Part shown: positions 54,115 to 63,998 of the stretch, piece after piece
How the letters are laid out: each line of letters starts with the position of its first letter
Numbering within the stretch: position 1 is the stretch's first letter
Source of the DNA: Deltaproteobacteria bacterium
GTDB lineage: Bacteria; Desulfobacterota; Binatia; UBA12015
Direction: 5' to 3'
Assembly (NCBI GenBank): GCA_016874795.1
Contig: VGTG01000007.1
Coordinates: 1 to 64,000 of the forward strand
Length of the DNA stretch: 64,000 nt
Position numbers and translations under genes: made by a program
The notes under the pieces: model-generated
What the model was told of the DNA's origin: nothing
What the model saw: the letters and a program-made list of their open reading frames with translations, nothing else
The model's database searches: none

Positions 54115-55128
54115 ATGGTGTTGGACGGGAAGATGGGTCCGCTCGCCCGAAGCGGAGTGGTGGCGCTCATTGCGATGAGTGTCGTAGCGTTCGCCGGGGC
54201 GACGGCGCGTGCAGACGAGGTCGAGCAGGAAGAGATCGTCGTCGGTGAGGAAGTGGTTCAGCCTGCGGCAGCTCCGTGTCCGGAGTGCGACGTCAACAAC
54301 GGCATGGTGTCGTTCGCGATGGGCGTCGACATCACGACGGCGTACTACTTCCGCGGAATCGTTCAGGAGAAGTACGGCTTCATCGCGCAGCCCTGGGGCG
54401 AGGTGACGTTCACTCTGTGGGAAGCAGAGGAGAACTCGAACAGCTTCGTCACGGACTTCACCGGAACGCTCGGCACGTGGAACAGCGTGCAGAGCAACAA
54501 GACCGGCTCGCCGATGGACGGCACGGGCCCGGGCAACTGGTATGAGTCCGACATCTACGGCGGATTCGGCATCGGCATGGAGCACGGACTCGGCCTCGGC
54601 GTGAACTACATCGCCTACACGAGCCCGAACAACGCGTTCGGCACCGTCCAGGAGCTCGACGCGGACATCTCGTGGGACGACTCGACCCTCTACGGCGGCG
54701 AGATGCAGAACCTCGGCTTCGGCATCAACCCGTACGCGCTCTTCGCGTTCGAGCTCGACAAGAACTCCTTCCCGCTGCATGACGAGGAAGGCATCTACGT
54801 CGAGGTCGGTGCGGAGCCGTCGGTCGAGCTGATGTCGGACAGCGACTACCCGATCGGCATCGGCGTCCCGCTGACGGTCGGCCTCTCGCTGAGCGACTAC
54901 TACGCCGTGAGCGGCGTCTCGGATGACACCTTTGGCTTCTTCCAGGCCGGTCTGAGCACGTCCGTTGGTCTCGGCTTCGTTCCGCCCGAGTACGGCTCGC
55001 TGAGCGCGGGCCTCGCGGGCTACTACATCGCGTTCGGCAACTCGGTGCAGGACTACAACGACGCCGCGTTCACGACGATCGGCGGCTCGGATTGGATCGG
55101 CACCCTCAGCCTGAACTGGGAGTACTGA
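54115..55128 (+). CDS. TorF-family putative outer-membrane porin
   Basis: A 337-residue outer-membrane beta-barrel. A signal peptide (about 1-33, ending ATARADE) is followed by a short acidic linker (VEQEEIVVGEEVV), then amphipathic strands (SFAMGVDITTAYYFRGIVQE; WYESDIYGGFGIGMEHGLGL) and the C-terminal SLNWEY with the terminal aromatic typical of such barrels. Two cysteines lie in the linker (PCPECD). The start follows AGGAGG by 7 nt. Transport substrate is unknown. A stem-loop terminator follows. Expression is proposed to depend on the sigma-54 promoter 320 bp upstream. Confidence 0.88.
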   Translation: MVLDGKMGPLARSGVVALIAMSVVAFAGATARADEVEQEEIVVGEEVVQPAAAPCPECDVNNGMVSFAMGVDITTAYYFRGIVQEKYGFIAQPWGEVTFTLWEAEENSNSFVTDFTGTLGTWNSVQSNKTGSPMDGTGPGNWYESDIYGGFGIGMEHGLGLGVNYIAYTSPNNAFGTVQELDADISWDDSTLYGGEMQNLGFGINPYALFAFELDKNSFPLHDEEGIYVEVGAEPSVELMSDSDYPIGIGVPLTVGLSLSDYYAVSGVSDDTFGFFQAGLSTSVGLGFVPPEYGSLSAGLAGYYIAFGNSVQDYNDAAFTTIGGSDWIGTLSLNWEY

Positions 55129-55148
55129 TTCACGAAAGACCCGTCGTC

Positions 55149-55225
55149 CCGCTCCACGCCTCGGCGTGAGCGGGACGGACGGCGGTCTCAGGGCCCGGAG
55201 CGGCTTCGTCGCTCCGGGCCTTTTT
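55149..55225 (+). terminator. rho-independent terminator after the porin
   Basis: GGCCCGGAGCG (55192-55202) and CGCTCCGGGCC (55210-55220) form an 11-bp stem with a 7-nt loop, followed by TTTTTCTT. Just before it a second hairpin is formed by CCCGCT...AGCGGG around CACGCC-TC-GGCGTG (from 55149). The pair is placed directly after the porin stop. Confidence 0.85.
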
Positions 55226-55273
55226 CTTCGTGCGCGCGGCGGACGTTCGATTTCGAGCCGCGCCGCGCGTGCG

Positions 55274-55459
55274 CTAGCCTGCATTTCTCACCAGATCCCT
55301 ACTGCGGCGGCCGATAGCACCGAATCTTCGCGAGCTTCTCCCTCCGGGCTCCTCGACGTACTGTTCAAGTACGCCTGCGTCGCCCTCCGGTCCGAGGCTC
55401 GCGAATCTTCGGCACTCTCGACCGCCTCGCGACGTGATCTGGTGAGAAATGCAGGCTAG
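55274..55459 (-). mobile_element. 186-bp miniature inverted-repeat element, copy C (inverted)
   Basis: The reverse complement matches copies A and B by eye in full, including the terminal inverted repeats and CTAG borders. It is inserted between the porin terminator and the APH-family gene, ending 11 bp before that gene's start, so it may replace the gene's native promoter or ribosome-site region. Confidence 0.85.
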
Positions 55460-55470
55460 AGACGTTCGCG

Positions 55471-56493
55471 ATGAAACCGGACGCGATCGCCGCGGCCCTC
55501 GCACCCGTCCTCGCCGACGCCTGCGGAGCCGAGAGCGCGCGCATCGACGGGATCCGTTCGATGACCGGCGGCGCCGCACGCGAGGCGTGGCGCCTCGACG
55601 TGACGCTCGAGCGACCGTCGGGCGAGGAAGCACGCTCGTTCGTCGCGCTCGTGTTCCGACCCGCGGGGAGCGGACAGCGAGCCTTCGAGGCGGTCTCCGA
55701 AGCCGAGCTGCTGCGCGCCGCTGCGCGCGCCGGCGTGCCTGTTCCGGCGGTGATCTGCGCCGGGGAAGCGCCGCTCGGCCGTCCTTTCTACGTGATGGAC
55801 CGCATCGAAGGCGAGACGATCGGGCGACGCCTCGTTCGCGAGGAGCGCTTCGCCGCGGCGCGAGCCCGGCTTCCGCGTCAGCTCGGCGAAGCGCTCGCCG
55901 CGATCCATCGCGTGCCGGTCCACGACCTCGCGTTCCTGCCGCGCCCGAAGCCCGGCGTCACGGTGGCGCAAGCAGAGACCGACCGGCTCGAAGAGCTCTA
56001 CCGTGTGATCGCGGTCGAGCCGCATCCCGTGTTCGAGCTCGCCTTCCGCTGGCTCCGCGCCAACCTTCCCGAGACGCGCGCGACGACGCTCGTGCACGGC
56101 GACTTCCGGATCGGAAATGTGATCGTCGACGAGCACGAGGGTCTGCGCGCCGTGCTCGACTGGGAGCTCGCGCATGCGGGCGACCCGGTGCAGGACCTCG
56201 CCTGGGCTTGCGTCCGCTCGTGGCGCTTCGGCGCAGACGCGCTCACCTTCGGCGGGGTCGGTCGGCGAGAGGAGCTCTTCGCCGCATACGAGGAGGCCGG
56301 CGGCCAGCGCGTCGATCCGTCCGCCGTGCGCTTCTGGGAGGTCTTCGGCAATCTCAACTGGGGCGTGATCACGCTGATCCAAGTGCGCGGCTTCCTCGAC
56401 GGTGCGATCCGGAGCGCGGAGCTCGCCGCGATCGGCCGCCGCGCCGCCGAAACCGAATGGGAGCTCCTGAATCTCATCGAAGGAAGGGTGTGA
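55471..56493 (+). CDS. APH-family phosphotransferase
   Basis: A 340-residue protein with the aminoglycoside/choline kinase fold. Catalytic blocks are VHGDFRIGNVIVDEHEG (HGDxxxxN) and VLDWELAHAGDPVQDLAWAC (DFD-like metal site). This branch is usually found with acyl-CoA dehydrogenases and DUF6285, where it is thought to act on acyl-CoA or a hydroxyacyl substrate rather than on antibiotics. The ATG is 11 bp from the inverted-repeat element. The next gene starts 6 nt after the stop. Confidence 0.88.
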   Translation: MKPDAIAAALAPVLADACGAESARIDGIRSMTGGAAREAWRLDVTLERPSGEEARSFVALVFRPAGSGQRAFEAVSEAELLRAAARAGVPVPAVICAGEAPLGRPFYVMDRIEGETIGRRLVREERFAAARARLPRQLGEALAAIHRVPVHDLAFLPRPKPGVTVAQAETDRLEELYRVIAVEPHPVFELAFRWLRANLPETRATTLVHGDFRIGNVIVDEHEGLRAVLDWELAHAGDPVQDLAWACVRSWRFGADALTFGGVGRREELFAAYEEAGGQRVDPSAVRFWEVFGNLNWGVITLIQVRGFLDGAIRSAELAAIGRRAAETEWELLNLIEGRV

Positions 56494-56499
56494 TCCGAC

Positions 56500-56913
56500 G
56501 TGCATGATCGTCCGACGCTCCACGAGATCCTCGACGTCGTGCAGGGCTTTCTCGAAGCCGAGGTCGTGCCGACGACCACCGGGCGCACGCAGTTTCTCGC
56601 CCGCGTCGCCGCGAACCTGCTGGGTCAGGCGGATCGAGAGATCGACCTCGAGAGCGGGCACTTCGAAGAGGCGTGGAGGGGGCTCGAAGCGCTGCTGGGC
56701 GCCGCTCGGGCGCCTTCCGACCGAGCTTCGCAACGCGAAGCGTTCGAACGCCGCCTCAACCTGCTGTGCGAGGAGATCCGCTCCGGTCGCCTCGATTCGG
56801 GCTCCGCGCAGCACGAGACGCTGCTGCGGGTGCTTCGGGCCCTCGTCCGGGCGAAGCTCGAAATTTCGAACCCGGCGCTGCTCGCCGCCGACGCCGAGCG
56901 TGGAATCTGCTGA
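56500..56913 (+). CDS. DUF6285 protein
   Basis: A 137-residue all-helical protein: LHEILDVVQGFLEAEVVPTT, then TQFLARVAANLLGQADREID and EAFERRLNLLCEEIRSGRLD. It matches the DUF6285 family, which almost always follows an APH-type phosphotransferase, as here (6-nt gap). No activity is known; a regulatory or scaffolding subunit is possible. The start is a GTG with AAGGAAGGG about 18 nt upstream. Confidence 0.75.
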   Translation: MHDRPTLHEILDVVQGFLEAEVVPTTTGRTQFLARVAANLLGQADREIDLESGHFEEAWRGLEALLGAARAPSDRASQREAFERRLNLLCEEIRSGRLDSGSAQHETLLRVLRALVRAKLEISNPALLAADAERGIC

Positions 56914-56966
56914 GACGGGAAGCGCTTCGACTGCCTAGTACGGGTTGCGGGGCGCTGGTAGCGTGG

Positions 56967-56994
56967 TTGACCCTGCCGGGACCAAGAGTAGGAT
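56967..56994 (+). promoter_or_regulatory. candidate sigma-70 promoter of thioredoxin
   Basis: TTGACC (56967-56972), a 16-nt spacer and TAGGAT (56989-56994) precede the ATG by 18 nt. AAAGGAGA, a good ribosome site, lies between. The same -10 hexamer is proposed for the hydratase gene. Confidence 0.45.
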
Positions 56995-57012
56995 CGAGTA
57001 AAGGAGAGACCG

Positions 57013-57339
57013 ATGGCCGGAGTACAAGAAGTCAGCGACGCCACTTTCGATAGCGAGGTGCTCCGTTCCTCGACGCCGGTCCTGATCGATTTCTGGGCCC
57101 CCTGGTGCGGCCCGTGCCGCGCGATCTCCCCGATCGTGGAGGAGCTCGCGGGCGAGTACGCCGGGAAGCTCAAGGTCGTCAAGATGAACGTCGACGACAA
57201 TCCGCAGACACCAGCGAAGTACGGCGTCCGCGGCATCCCGAACCTGATCGTCTTCAAGTCCGGAAACGTGCACGAGCAGATCGTCGGCGCGGTTCCGAAG
57301 TCGAAGCTGACGCGCGCGATCGACAGCGCCGTCGCCTGA
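57013..57339 (+). CDS. trxA: thioredoxin
   Basis: A 108-residue thioredoxin with the active-site WCGPC (residues 31-35) in [20 protein letters not shown], the cis-proline in [12 protein letters not shown] and the conserved KxNVDDN strand ([17 protein letters not shown]). It reduces cytoplasmic disulfides using thioredoxin reductase. The length is typical. It follows DUF6285 with its own promoter. The next gene, a lipoprotein hydrolase, begins 34 nt downstream. Confidence 0.96.
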   Translation: MAGVQEVSDATFDSEVLRSSTPVLIDFWAPWCGPCRAISPIVEELAGEYAGKLKVVKMNVDDNPQTPAKYGVRGIPNLIVFKSGNVHEQIVGAVPKSKLTRAIDSAVA

Positions 57340-57373
57340 GAAGTCGACCGACCGAGGTCGTCCGGAGGGCCGC

Positions 57374-58339
57374 GTGAGAAGGTCCCGGGTGCTCGCCTTC
57401 GCTCTTCTCGCCGCGTGCGGGGGCGGGGTGGGCACCTCGAGCGACCCCGCAGGTCCCTTCGCCGTCGGCGTCGCTCAACGGACGTTCGTCGACGAAACGA
57501 GGCCGACCGCGGCCAACGGCGATGTCCCGGCGCAGGACTCGCGCACCCTGCGGACGCGGATCTGGTATCCCGCCGCCGGCGCGCAGCAGCGAAACGCCGG
57601 CGGCGAGCTGATCGAGGTCGCCGACGCTCCGCCCGCGCGCACGGAGGGCCCGTTTCCGTTGATCGTCTTCGCGCACGGTTTCCAGGCCGTCGTCGAGGTC
57701 TACCGCCAGCTCTACGTTGCCTGGGCCGAGCGAGGGTACGTGGTCGCTGCGGCGAACTTCCCGCTCTCGAGCTCGGGGAACGAGGGGCCGCCGGTCTTCC
57801 TCGACTACGTGAGCCAGCCGGGCGACATCAGCTTTCTGATCGATTCGATGATCGCCGTCTCCGCCGACCGCTCCGACTTCTTCGGTGGCCTCGTCGATGC
57901 CGAGCGGATCGGCGCCGCCGGGCAGTCGCTCGGCGGTTTCACGACGATGGGCGTCGCGTTCCACACGTGCTGCGCGGATCCGCGCATCGATGCCGCTGCG
58001 CCGATGGCAGCCAGCCTCGCCGAGTTCCCCGGGGGTGAGTACTTCACCGGGATCGAGAGGCCGATTCTCGTGATCCACGGCGACGAGGACGAGACGGTTC
58101 CCTACGAGGCCGGGCGCGAGATCTTCGCCCGCGCGAATCGCCCCAAGTACCTCGTGACGATCCTAGGCGGCGACCACATCGTTCCCTACGTCGCCTCGCC
58201 AAGAGAGCCGTTGACCGAGCCGGTCCGGCTCTCCTCCCTCGCGTTCTTCGACCGGTACCTGCGCGGAAGGCGCTCCGCCTTCCAGGAGCTCCTCGCCGTC
58301 GACGATCTGCTGCAAGCTCGCGTCGAAGCCGAGCCGTAA
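57374..58339 (+). CDS. alpha/beta-hydrolase lipoprotein (dienelactone hydrolase/chlorophyllase-like)
   Basis: A 321-residue lipoprotein. The leader RVLAFALLAAC ends in a lipobox cysteine followed by GGGVGTSSD. The hydrolase part has the nucleophile elbow GAAGQSLGGFTT, the acid residue in LVIHGDEDETVPYEA and the histidine in ILGGDHIVPYV. It also has RTRIWYPAAG at the start and PLIVFAHGFQ for the oxyanion hole. It belongs with carboxylesterase or PAF-acetylhydrolase-like enzymes; substrate unknown. GTG start; the protein is probably on the inner leaflet of the outer membrane or the periplasmic face. Confidence 0.85.
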   Translation: MRRSRVLAFALLAACGGGVGTSSDPAGPFAVGVAQRTFVDETRPTAANGDVPAQDSRTLRTRIWYPAAGAQQRNAGGELIEVADAPPARTEGPFPLIVFAHGFQAVVEVYRQLYVAWAERGYVVAAANFPLSSSGNEGPPVFLDYVSQPGDISFLIDSMIAVSADRSDFFGGLVDAERIGAAGQSLGGFTTMGVAFHTCCADPRIDAAAPMAASLAEFPGGEYFTGIERPILVIHGDEDETVPYEAGREIFARANRPKYLVTILGGDHIVPYVASPREPLTEPVRLSSLAFFDRYLRGRRSAFQELLAVDDLLQARVEAEP

Positions 58340-58413
58340 CGCTCCGCGCGCGAAGCGAGCGGCCGAGATGGGAAGCGAGCGTGGAGCGAGAGGGCGCGTG
58401 CCCCCTCGCTCAA

Positions 58414-59541
58414 TCAGTAGCGAGGCAGCCGCTCGCGGGAGTGGCGGCGCATGTTCACGTTGATCAGGAGCCCGATCCCGAGCATCAACGAGACCATCGA
58501 CGAGCCGCCGTAGCTGAAGAACGGCAGCGTGATGCCGACGACGGGCAACAGCCCCGTCGTCATGCCGACGTTGATCGCCGCCTGCCAGAAGACGTTGCTC
58601 AGGACGCCGAACGCGATCAGCGCTCCGAACCGCTCCTTCGCGCGGTTCACCGCCATCAACCCGCGGAGCACGACGAGCGCGTAGAGCGCGATCAGCGTGA
58701 TCGCGCCGAAGAAACCCCACTCCTCCGAGTAGACCGAGAAGATGAAGTCGGTGTGCTGCTCGGGGAGGAAGTTGAGCTGGTTCTGCGTGCCTTGAAGGAA
58801 TCCGCGTCCCGCGAGTCCGCCGGAGCCGATCGCGATCTTCGACTGGATCAGGTGATAGCCGGCGCCGAGCGGGTCCATCTCCGGGTTGAAGAACGTCGTC
58901 AAGCGCCGAAGCTGGTACTCCTTGAGCCCCGACAGCAGCACGGGGACGGCCCCCATGCAGGCGAGGACGAGGAGCCCGAGTGTCCCCCAGCTCGGACCAG
59001 CGAGCAGCACCATGCTCGCGAAGACGAAGACGAAGACGCCGGCGGTGCCGAGGTCGGGTTGCTCGAGGATCAGGAACACGGGGGGCATCGCTGCGAGCGT
59101 CGGCAGGGCGAGGTCGCGTAGACGGAGTCCGCCCGGCCGGATGCGATGATGGAAGAGCCGCGCGAGGAAGATGATCAGCGCGAGCTTCATCATCTCCGAC
59201 GGCTGCACCGTGACGGGCCCGATCGAGATCCACCGTCGCGAGCCGCCGCCGATCTCGCCCACGAGAGGCACCGCGGCGAGAAGCGCCAGCCCGGCCACGT
59301 AGAGAACGAACGCGTATCGCTCGAGGCGGCGGTAGTCGAAGACGGTGGCGCCGAGCAGTCCGACGAGCCCGATCAGGGACCAGCTCGTCTGACGCCACGC
59401 GAAGCCCGTCGGCATGCTGCGGCTCGCGTCCCAGGTCGCGCTGTAGACGGTCATCGTACCGAGCCCGACGATCGTCAGGACCGTGAGGAGAAGGAGACCG
59501 TCGAAATGCGCGATCAGCCGCCGATCCATCATCAAGCGCAC
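58414..59541 (-). CDS. rodA: rod-shape-determining peptidoglycan polymerase
   Basis: A 375-residue SEDS glycosyltransferase with about ten membrane segments. Marks are SRRWISIGPVTVQPSEMMKL, EQPDLGTAGVF, GRGFLQGTQNQLNFLPEQHT and GITLPFFSYGGSSMVSLMLG. It polymerises glycan strands with PBP2 in the elongasome. The start is open: GTG (59541, AGAAGGA 9 nt upstream) was chosen, but ATG at 59532 is possible. It is 14 nt after mrdA and last in the operon. Confidence 0.94.
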   Translation of the reverse strand: MRLMMDRRLIAHFDGLLLLTVLTIVGLGTMTVYSATWDASRSMPTGFAWRQTSWSLIGLVGLLGATVFDYRRLERYAFVLYVAGLALLAAVPLVGEIGGGSRRWISIGPVTVQPSEMMKLALIIFLARLFHHRIRPGGLRLRDLALPTLAAMPPVFLILEQPDLGTAGVFVFVFASMVLLAGPSWGTLGLLVLACMGAVPVLLSGLKEYQLRRLTTFFNPEMDPLGAGYHLIQSKIAIGSGGLAGRGFLQGTQNQLNFLPEQHTDFIFSVYSEEWGFFGAITLIALYALVVLRGLMAVNRAKERFGALIAFGVLSNVFWQAAINVGMTTGLLPVVGITLPFFSYGGSSMVSLMLGIGLLINVNMRRHSRERLPRY

Positions 59542-59555
59542 GGCGTACGTTCCTT

Positions 59556-61529
59556 CTATCCGGCCAGGGCGCGCATGCGCTCGCGCGTCTCGGGCGGGAT
59601 CTCCACTCGTTGCGGCTTCGCGGCCGGGATCTCCACTCGTTGCGGCTTCGCGGCATTTGCGACCTCGACCTTGCGGGACGGAGCGGCCTCGACGTAGCGA
59701 TAGTCGCGGCCGCGCGTCAGCGCGAAGTAGAAGTCGGCGAGATCGTGCGCGAGCGGTGCCGCCGTCGCACCACCCCCTTTGCCGGCGTGCTCGACGAGAA
59801 CGGCGATCGCGATCTCGGGATCGTCGACCGGCGCGAAAGCGACGAACCACGCGTGATCGCGGAGGTGTCGCGCGAGGTGCTCCGTCTTCACGACGTTCCG
59901 GCCCATCTTGAAGACCTGTGAGGTTCCGGTCTTGCCGCCGACGTCGATGTTCGGGAGGAGCGCGTTCTTGCCGGTCCCGCGCGGGCTGTTGACGACGTCG
60001 CGCAGGGCCTCGCGGATCTGATGGAGCGTCGAACGTTTGAACTCGACCTTCTCGACGACGTGGGGGTCGTACTGCTCGAGCACCTCGCCGCTCGGGGACT
60101 CGATCCGGTTGACGTACTGCGGGCGGTGCCGAACGCCGCCGTTCGCGACCATTGCGATCAGGTTGGCCATCTGGAGCGGCGTCGCGAGGACGTAGCCCTG
60201 GCCGATCGCGACCGACAGCGTCTCGCCTGGATACCAGCGCTCGTTGAAGCGCTTGCGCTTCCACTCGCTCGTCGGGATGAGACCGCCCTTCTCGTGGGTG
60301 AGGTCGATTCCGGTGGGCACGCCGAGGCCGAGCTTGTGCGCGTACTCGGCGATCGTGTCGACGCCGATGCGGCTACCTACCTGGTAGAAATAGACGTCGC
60401 ACGACTGAACGAGTGCGTCGTGCAGGTTCATCGAGCCGTGTCCACCGCGTTTCCAGCAGCGATACGAGCGATTGCCGAACCAGTAGGCGCCGCCGCAGAA
60501 GATGCGCGTGAACGGGTTGACGGCGCCTTCCTCGAGCGCGGCCATCGCGGTGACGATCTTGAACGTCGATCCCGGCGGGTACTGCCCCTGCAGGGCCCGG
60601 TTCGAGAGCGGGTCGAGCTTCGCCGACACGAGCCCGTCCCACTCCTTCCGCTGGATCCCCCGCGCGAACACGTTGGGGTCGAAGGCGGGCCGGCTCGCGA
60701 GTGCGAGCACCTCGCCCGTCGAGGGTCGGAGCGCGACGATCGCGCCTTCGTGATCCTCGAGGAGCTGCTCGGCGAACTGCTGCAGCCGCCGGTCGATCGT
60801 CAGCACGACGCTGCTCCCGATCGTCTCCGGGACGCGCGAGAGAACCCGCAGTCGTCGGCCGAGCGAGTCGACCTCGATCTGCTGACCGCCCGCGACGCCC
60901 CGCAGGAAGCGCTCCCAGGCGCGCTCCGAACCGAACTTCCCGATCAGGTCGCCCATCCGGTAGCTCTCGTCCGCCTCGAGGTCGGTCTGCGTGACCTCGC
61001 CGACGTAGCCGAGCACGTGCGACGCGAGCGGACCGTACGGATACGTCCGCAGCGGCCCGACCTCGAGGCTCACGCCAGGAATCTCGAGCTGGCGCGTCTC
61101 GAGCGTGACCACCGAGCTCCAGTCGACGTCGCGATGGATGACCAGACCTTCGTACGCGGGCCGTTTCCTCGCGGCGGCGCGGATCGCGTCGATCGACGGC
61201 GTGGGAAGCTCGAGCAGCTCGCTCGCTTGCGCGAGCGTCTTCTCCATGTCGCGGGTGTCTTCGGGCACGATCACGACGTCGTACGCCGGTCGATTGTCGA
61301 CGAGTGGATCGCCGTTCGCGTCGAGGATCAGGCCGCGCGTCGGAGGAATGCGCGCGAGACGGATGCGGTTGTTCTCCGCGAGCGAGCTCCAGCGCTCCGT
61401 CTCCCCGACTTGCAGCGCATAGAGGCGAGCCCCGAGGATCGCGAACACGACGAGCGAGAAGATGCCGGCCGCGACGACGCGTCGGCGGAGCTCGTTCGGC
61501 GCTTCGCGGTTAGTCAACCGCATGAGCAC
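59556..61529 (-). CDS. mrdA: penicillin-binding protein 2 (transpeptidase)
   Basis: A 657-residue PBP2. One membrane helix (about 18-38) is followed by the pedestal domain (PPTRGLILDANGDPLVDNRP) and the transpeptidase domain with S321-x-x-K324 (PGSTFKI), S376-C-D and K533-TG-T. It cross-links elongasome peptidoglycan with RodA. The first codons overlap the mreD end by 20 nt. The C-terminus carries a tandem decapeptide repeat, AAKPQRVEIP twice, encoded by a 30-bp direct repeat; this is not part of the usual fold. Confidence 0.95.
   Translation of the reverse strand: MLMRLTNREAPNELRRRVVAAGIFSLVVFAILGARLYALQVGETERWSSLAENNRIRLARIPPTRGLILDANGDPLVDNRPAYDVVIVPEDTRDMEKTLAQASELLELPTPSIDAIRAAARKRPAYEGLVIHRDVDWSSVVTLETRQLEIPGVSLEVGPLRTYPYGPLASHVLGYVGEVTQTDLEADESYRMGDLIGKFGSERAWERFLRGVAGGQQIEVDSLGRRLRVLSRVPETIGSSVVLTIDRRLQQFAEQLLEDHEGAIVALRPSTGEVLALASRPAFDPNVFARGIQRKEWDGLVSAKLDPLSNRALQGQYPPGSTFKIVTAMAALEEGAVNPFTRIFCGGAYWFGNRSYRCWKRGGHGSMNLHDALVQSCDVYFYQVGSRIGVDTIAEYAHKLGLGVPTGIDLTHEKGGLIPTSEWKRKRFNERWYPGETLSVAIGQGYVLATPLQMANLIAMVANGGVRHRPQYVNRIESPSGEVLEQYDPHVVEKVEFKRSTLHQIREALRDVVNSPRGTGKNALLPNIDVGGKTGTSQVFKMGRNVVKTEHLARHLRDHAWFVAFAPVDDPEIAIAVLVEHAGKGGGATAAPLAHDLADFYFALTRGRDYRYVEAAPSRKVEVANAAKPQRVEIPAAKPQRVEIPPETRERMRALAG
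59596..59655 (-). repeat. 30-bp tandem repeat (two units) in mrdA
   Basis: GGGATCTCCACTCGTTGCGG begins each unit; the 30-bp period is repeated twice with only the last base differing. It encodes the decapeptide AAKPQRVEIP in the extreme C-terminus of PBP2. Recent slippage is likely, since the copies are nearly identical. Confidence 0.85.
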
Positions 61530-62019
61530 GCTTTCGCCGCGGGCGGCGGAGGTTGCTGTCGAGCGCGGTGAAGGCGAGAGGCGACAGAACGAGCGCGAAC
61601 AGCGCCTCGAAGAGGAGTGCTCGCGTCAGGCCCAGCCACGCGACGTTGCGCGGAGCGGCAAGAGCAAAATACGCCATCACGGTCGTGATCTTCACGCCAC
61701 ACCCCACCGCCACCGCGGCGACGGCCGTAACCGGGTTTTCCACCCATAGTCGCTTCGAGACAAGATACACCATCGCGAAAACCAAGGTCATCGCCAGGCA
61801 GTAGAGACCGGGGGGAGATCCCGAAAACGTGTCGAGCAGGTAGCCGAGCAGGAAGGCGCCGGTCGCGCCTCCGACGGAGTGATAGTGGAGGCCCAGGTAG
61901 ACGCAAAGGATGACGATGAGGTCCGGGGCGGCCGGGAGGAAGCTGAGGCGTTCGAGCAGGGTCGTCTGCGCGACCACCGAGAGGACGCCGGCCAGGGCGA
62001 AGACGAGGAGGGCACGCAT
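61510..62019 (-). CDS. mreD: rod-shape-determining protein MreD
   Basis: A 169-residue inner-membrane protein with five or six hydrophobic segments, including LSVVAQTTLLERLSFLPAAP, the GLHYHSVGGATGAFLLGYLL core and LLFEALFALVLSPLAFTALD. The family is weakly conserved, but length, topology and position between mreC and mrdA identify it. It belongs to the elongasome membrane scaffold. The ATG overlaps the mreC stop as ATGA, and its end overlaps the mrdA start by 20 nt. Confidence 0.92.
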   Translation of the reverse strand: MRALLVFALAGVLSVVAQTTLLERLSFLPAAPDLIVILCVYLGLHYHSVGGATGAFLLGYLLDTFSGSPPGLYCLAMTLVFAMVYLVSKRLWVENPVTAVAAVAVGCGVKITTVMAYFALAAPRNVAWLGLTRALLFEALFALVLSPLAFTALDSNLRRPRRKRAHAVD

Positions 62020-62879
62020 CAGCCTCCTCCCTCGGCCTGGCCGGGGACGGGCGGGACCTCGCGATTCGGGGGCGCGACGACGAGGACCTCCTCCAGCTTG
62101 GAGAAATCGACGGCGGGACGGATCTCGGCGGTCCGGTAGAGGCCGTGCTCCTCCTCGCCGAGGTGGACGATCTCGCCGATCGGCATGCCCTTCGGGAAGA
62201 TGCCGTCCAGCCCGGAGGTGATCACCTTGTCGCCCACCCGGATGTCCTCGCGGCGCTTGACGTACTTGAGCCGGCAGCCCGCCTGGGAGCCGCCCTCGAC
62301 GATGCCGCGGGCCCGGGTTCGCCGGACGAGGGCGTCGACGCCGCTCGCATGGTCGTCGAGGAGGAGGATGCGCGCGGCGTGGGGGCTCGTCGCCACGACC
62401 TTGCCGACGACTCCGCCCGGAGTGACCACGGCGAACCCCTTGGCGACGCCGGCTCGCTCACCCTTGTTGAGCGTCGCCGTGCGGAAGAGGCCGCTCGCGT
62501 CCGCGCTCGTGATGCGCGCCGCGACGGCGTCCCCGGGCAGGGATTCCCGGAGCTCGAGTAGCTCCGTCAGCCGCTCGTTCTCCCGCGCGACTGCGCCGGC
62601 GGCGTCCGCTTCGGCTTCGAGGTCGCGCACGCGGGAGCGCAGCCACTCGCGCTCCTGCCGCGCGCCGACGAGGTCGACGTAGGAGTTCCAGGTGTCCGCG
62701 AGCGAGCTCGAGACCCGCCGCGACAGGTGCGCGATCGGAGTCACGACCTCGAGGAACACCACGCCGAGCGGATCCACCCGCCGTCCGCCGCTGCTGTTCG
62801 TCACGAGCAAGGCGAGCGAGGCCAGGAGGAGCGCAACGGTGGCGAGGGGGGTCGAGTGCCGCCGTAGCAGGCCCAGCAA
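62019..62879 (-). CDS. mreC: rod-shape-determining protein MreC
   Basis: A 286-residue bitopic protein. One N-terminal membrane helix (LATVALLLASLALLVTN) is followed by a coiled coil (about 75-110: LRSRVRDLEAEADAAGAVAR) and the two beta-barrel domains (TATLNKGERAGVAKGFAVVT; LKYVKRREDIRVGDKVITSG; GMPIGEIVHLG). It forms periplasmic filaments that link MreB to PBP2. It starts 18 nt after mreB; its TGA overlaps the mreD start. Confidence 0.94.
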   Translation of the reverse strand: MLGLLRRHSTPLATVALLLASLALLVTNSSGGRRVDPLGVVFLEVVTPIAHLSRRVSSSLADTWNSYVDLVGARQEREWLRSRVRDLEAEADAAGAVARENERLTELLELRESLPGDAVAARITSADASGLFRTATLNKGERAGVAKGFAVVTPGGVVGKVVATSPHAARILLLDDHASGVDALVRRTRARGIVEGGSQAGCRLKYVKRREDIRVGDKVITSGLDGIFPKGMPIGEIVHLGEEEHGLYRTAEIRPAVDFSKLEEVLVVAPPNREVPPVPGQAEGGG

Positions 62880-62897
62880 GCCTTCGTCCCCGGAGCG

Positions 62898-63998
<1,101 letters not shown>

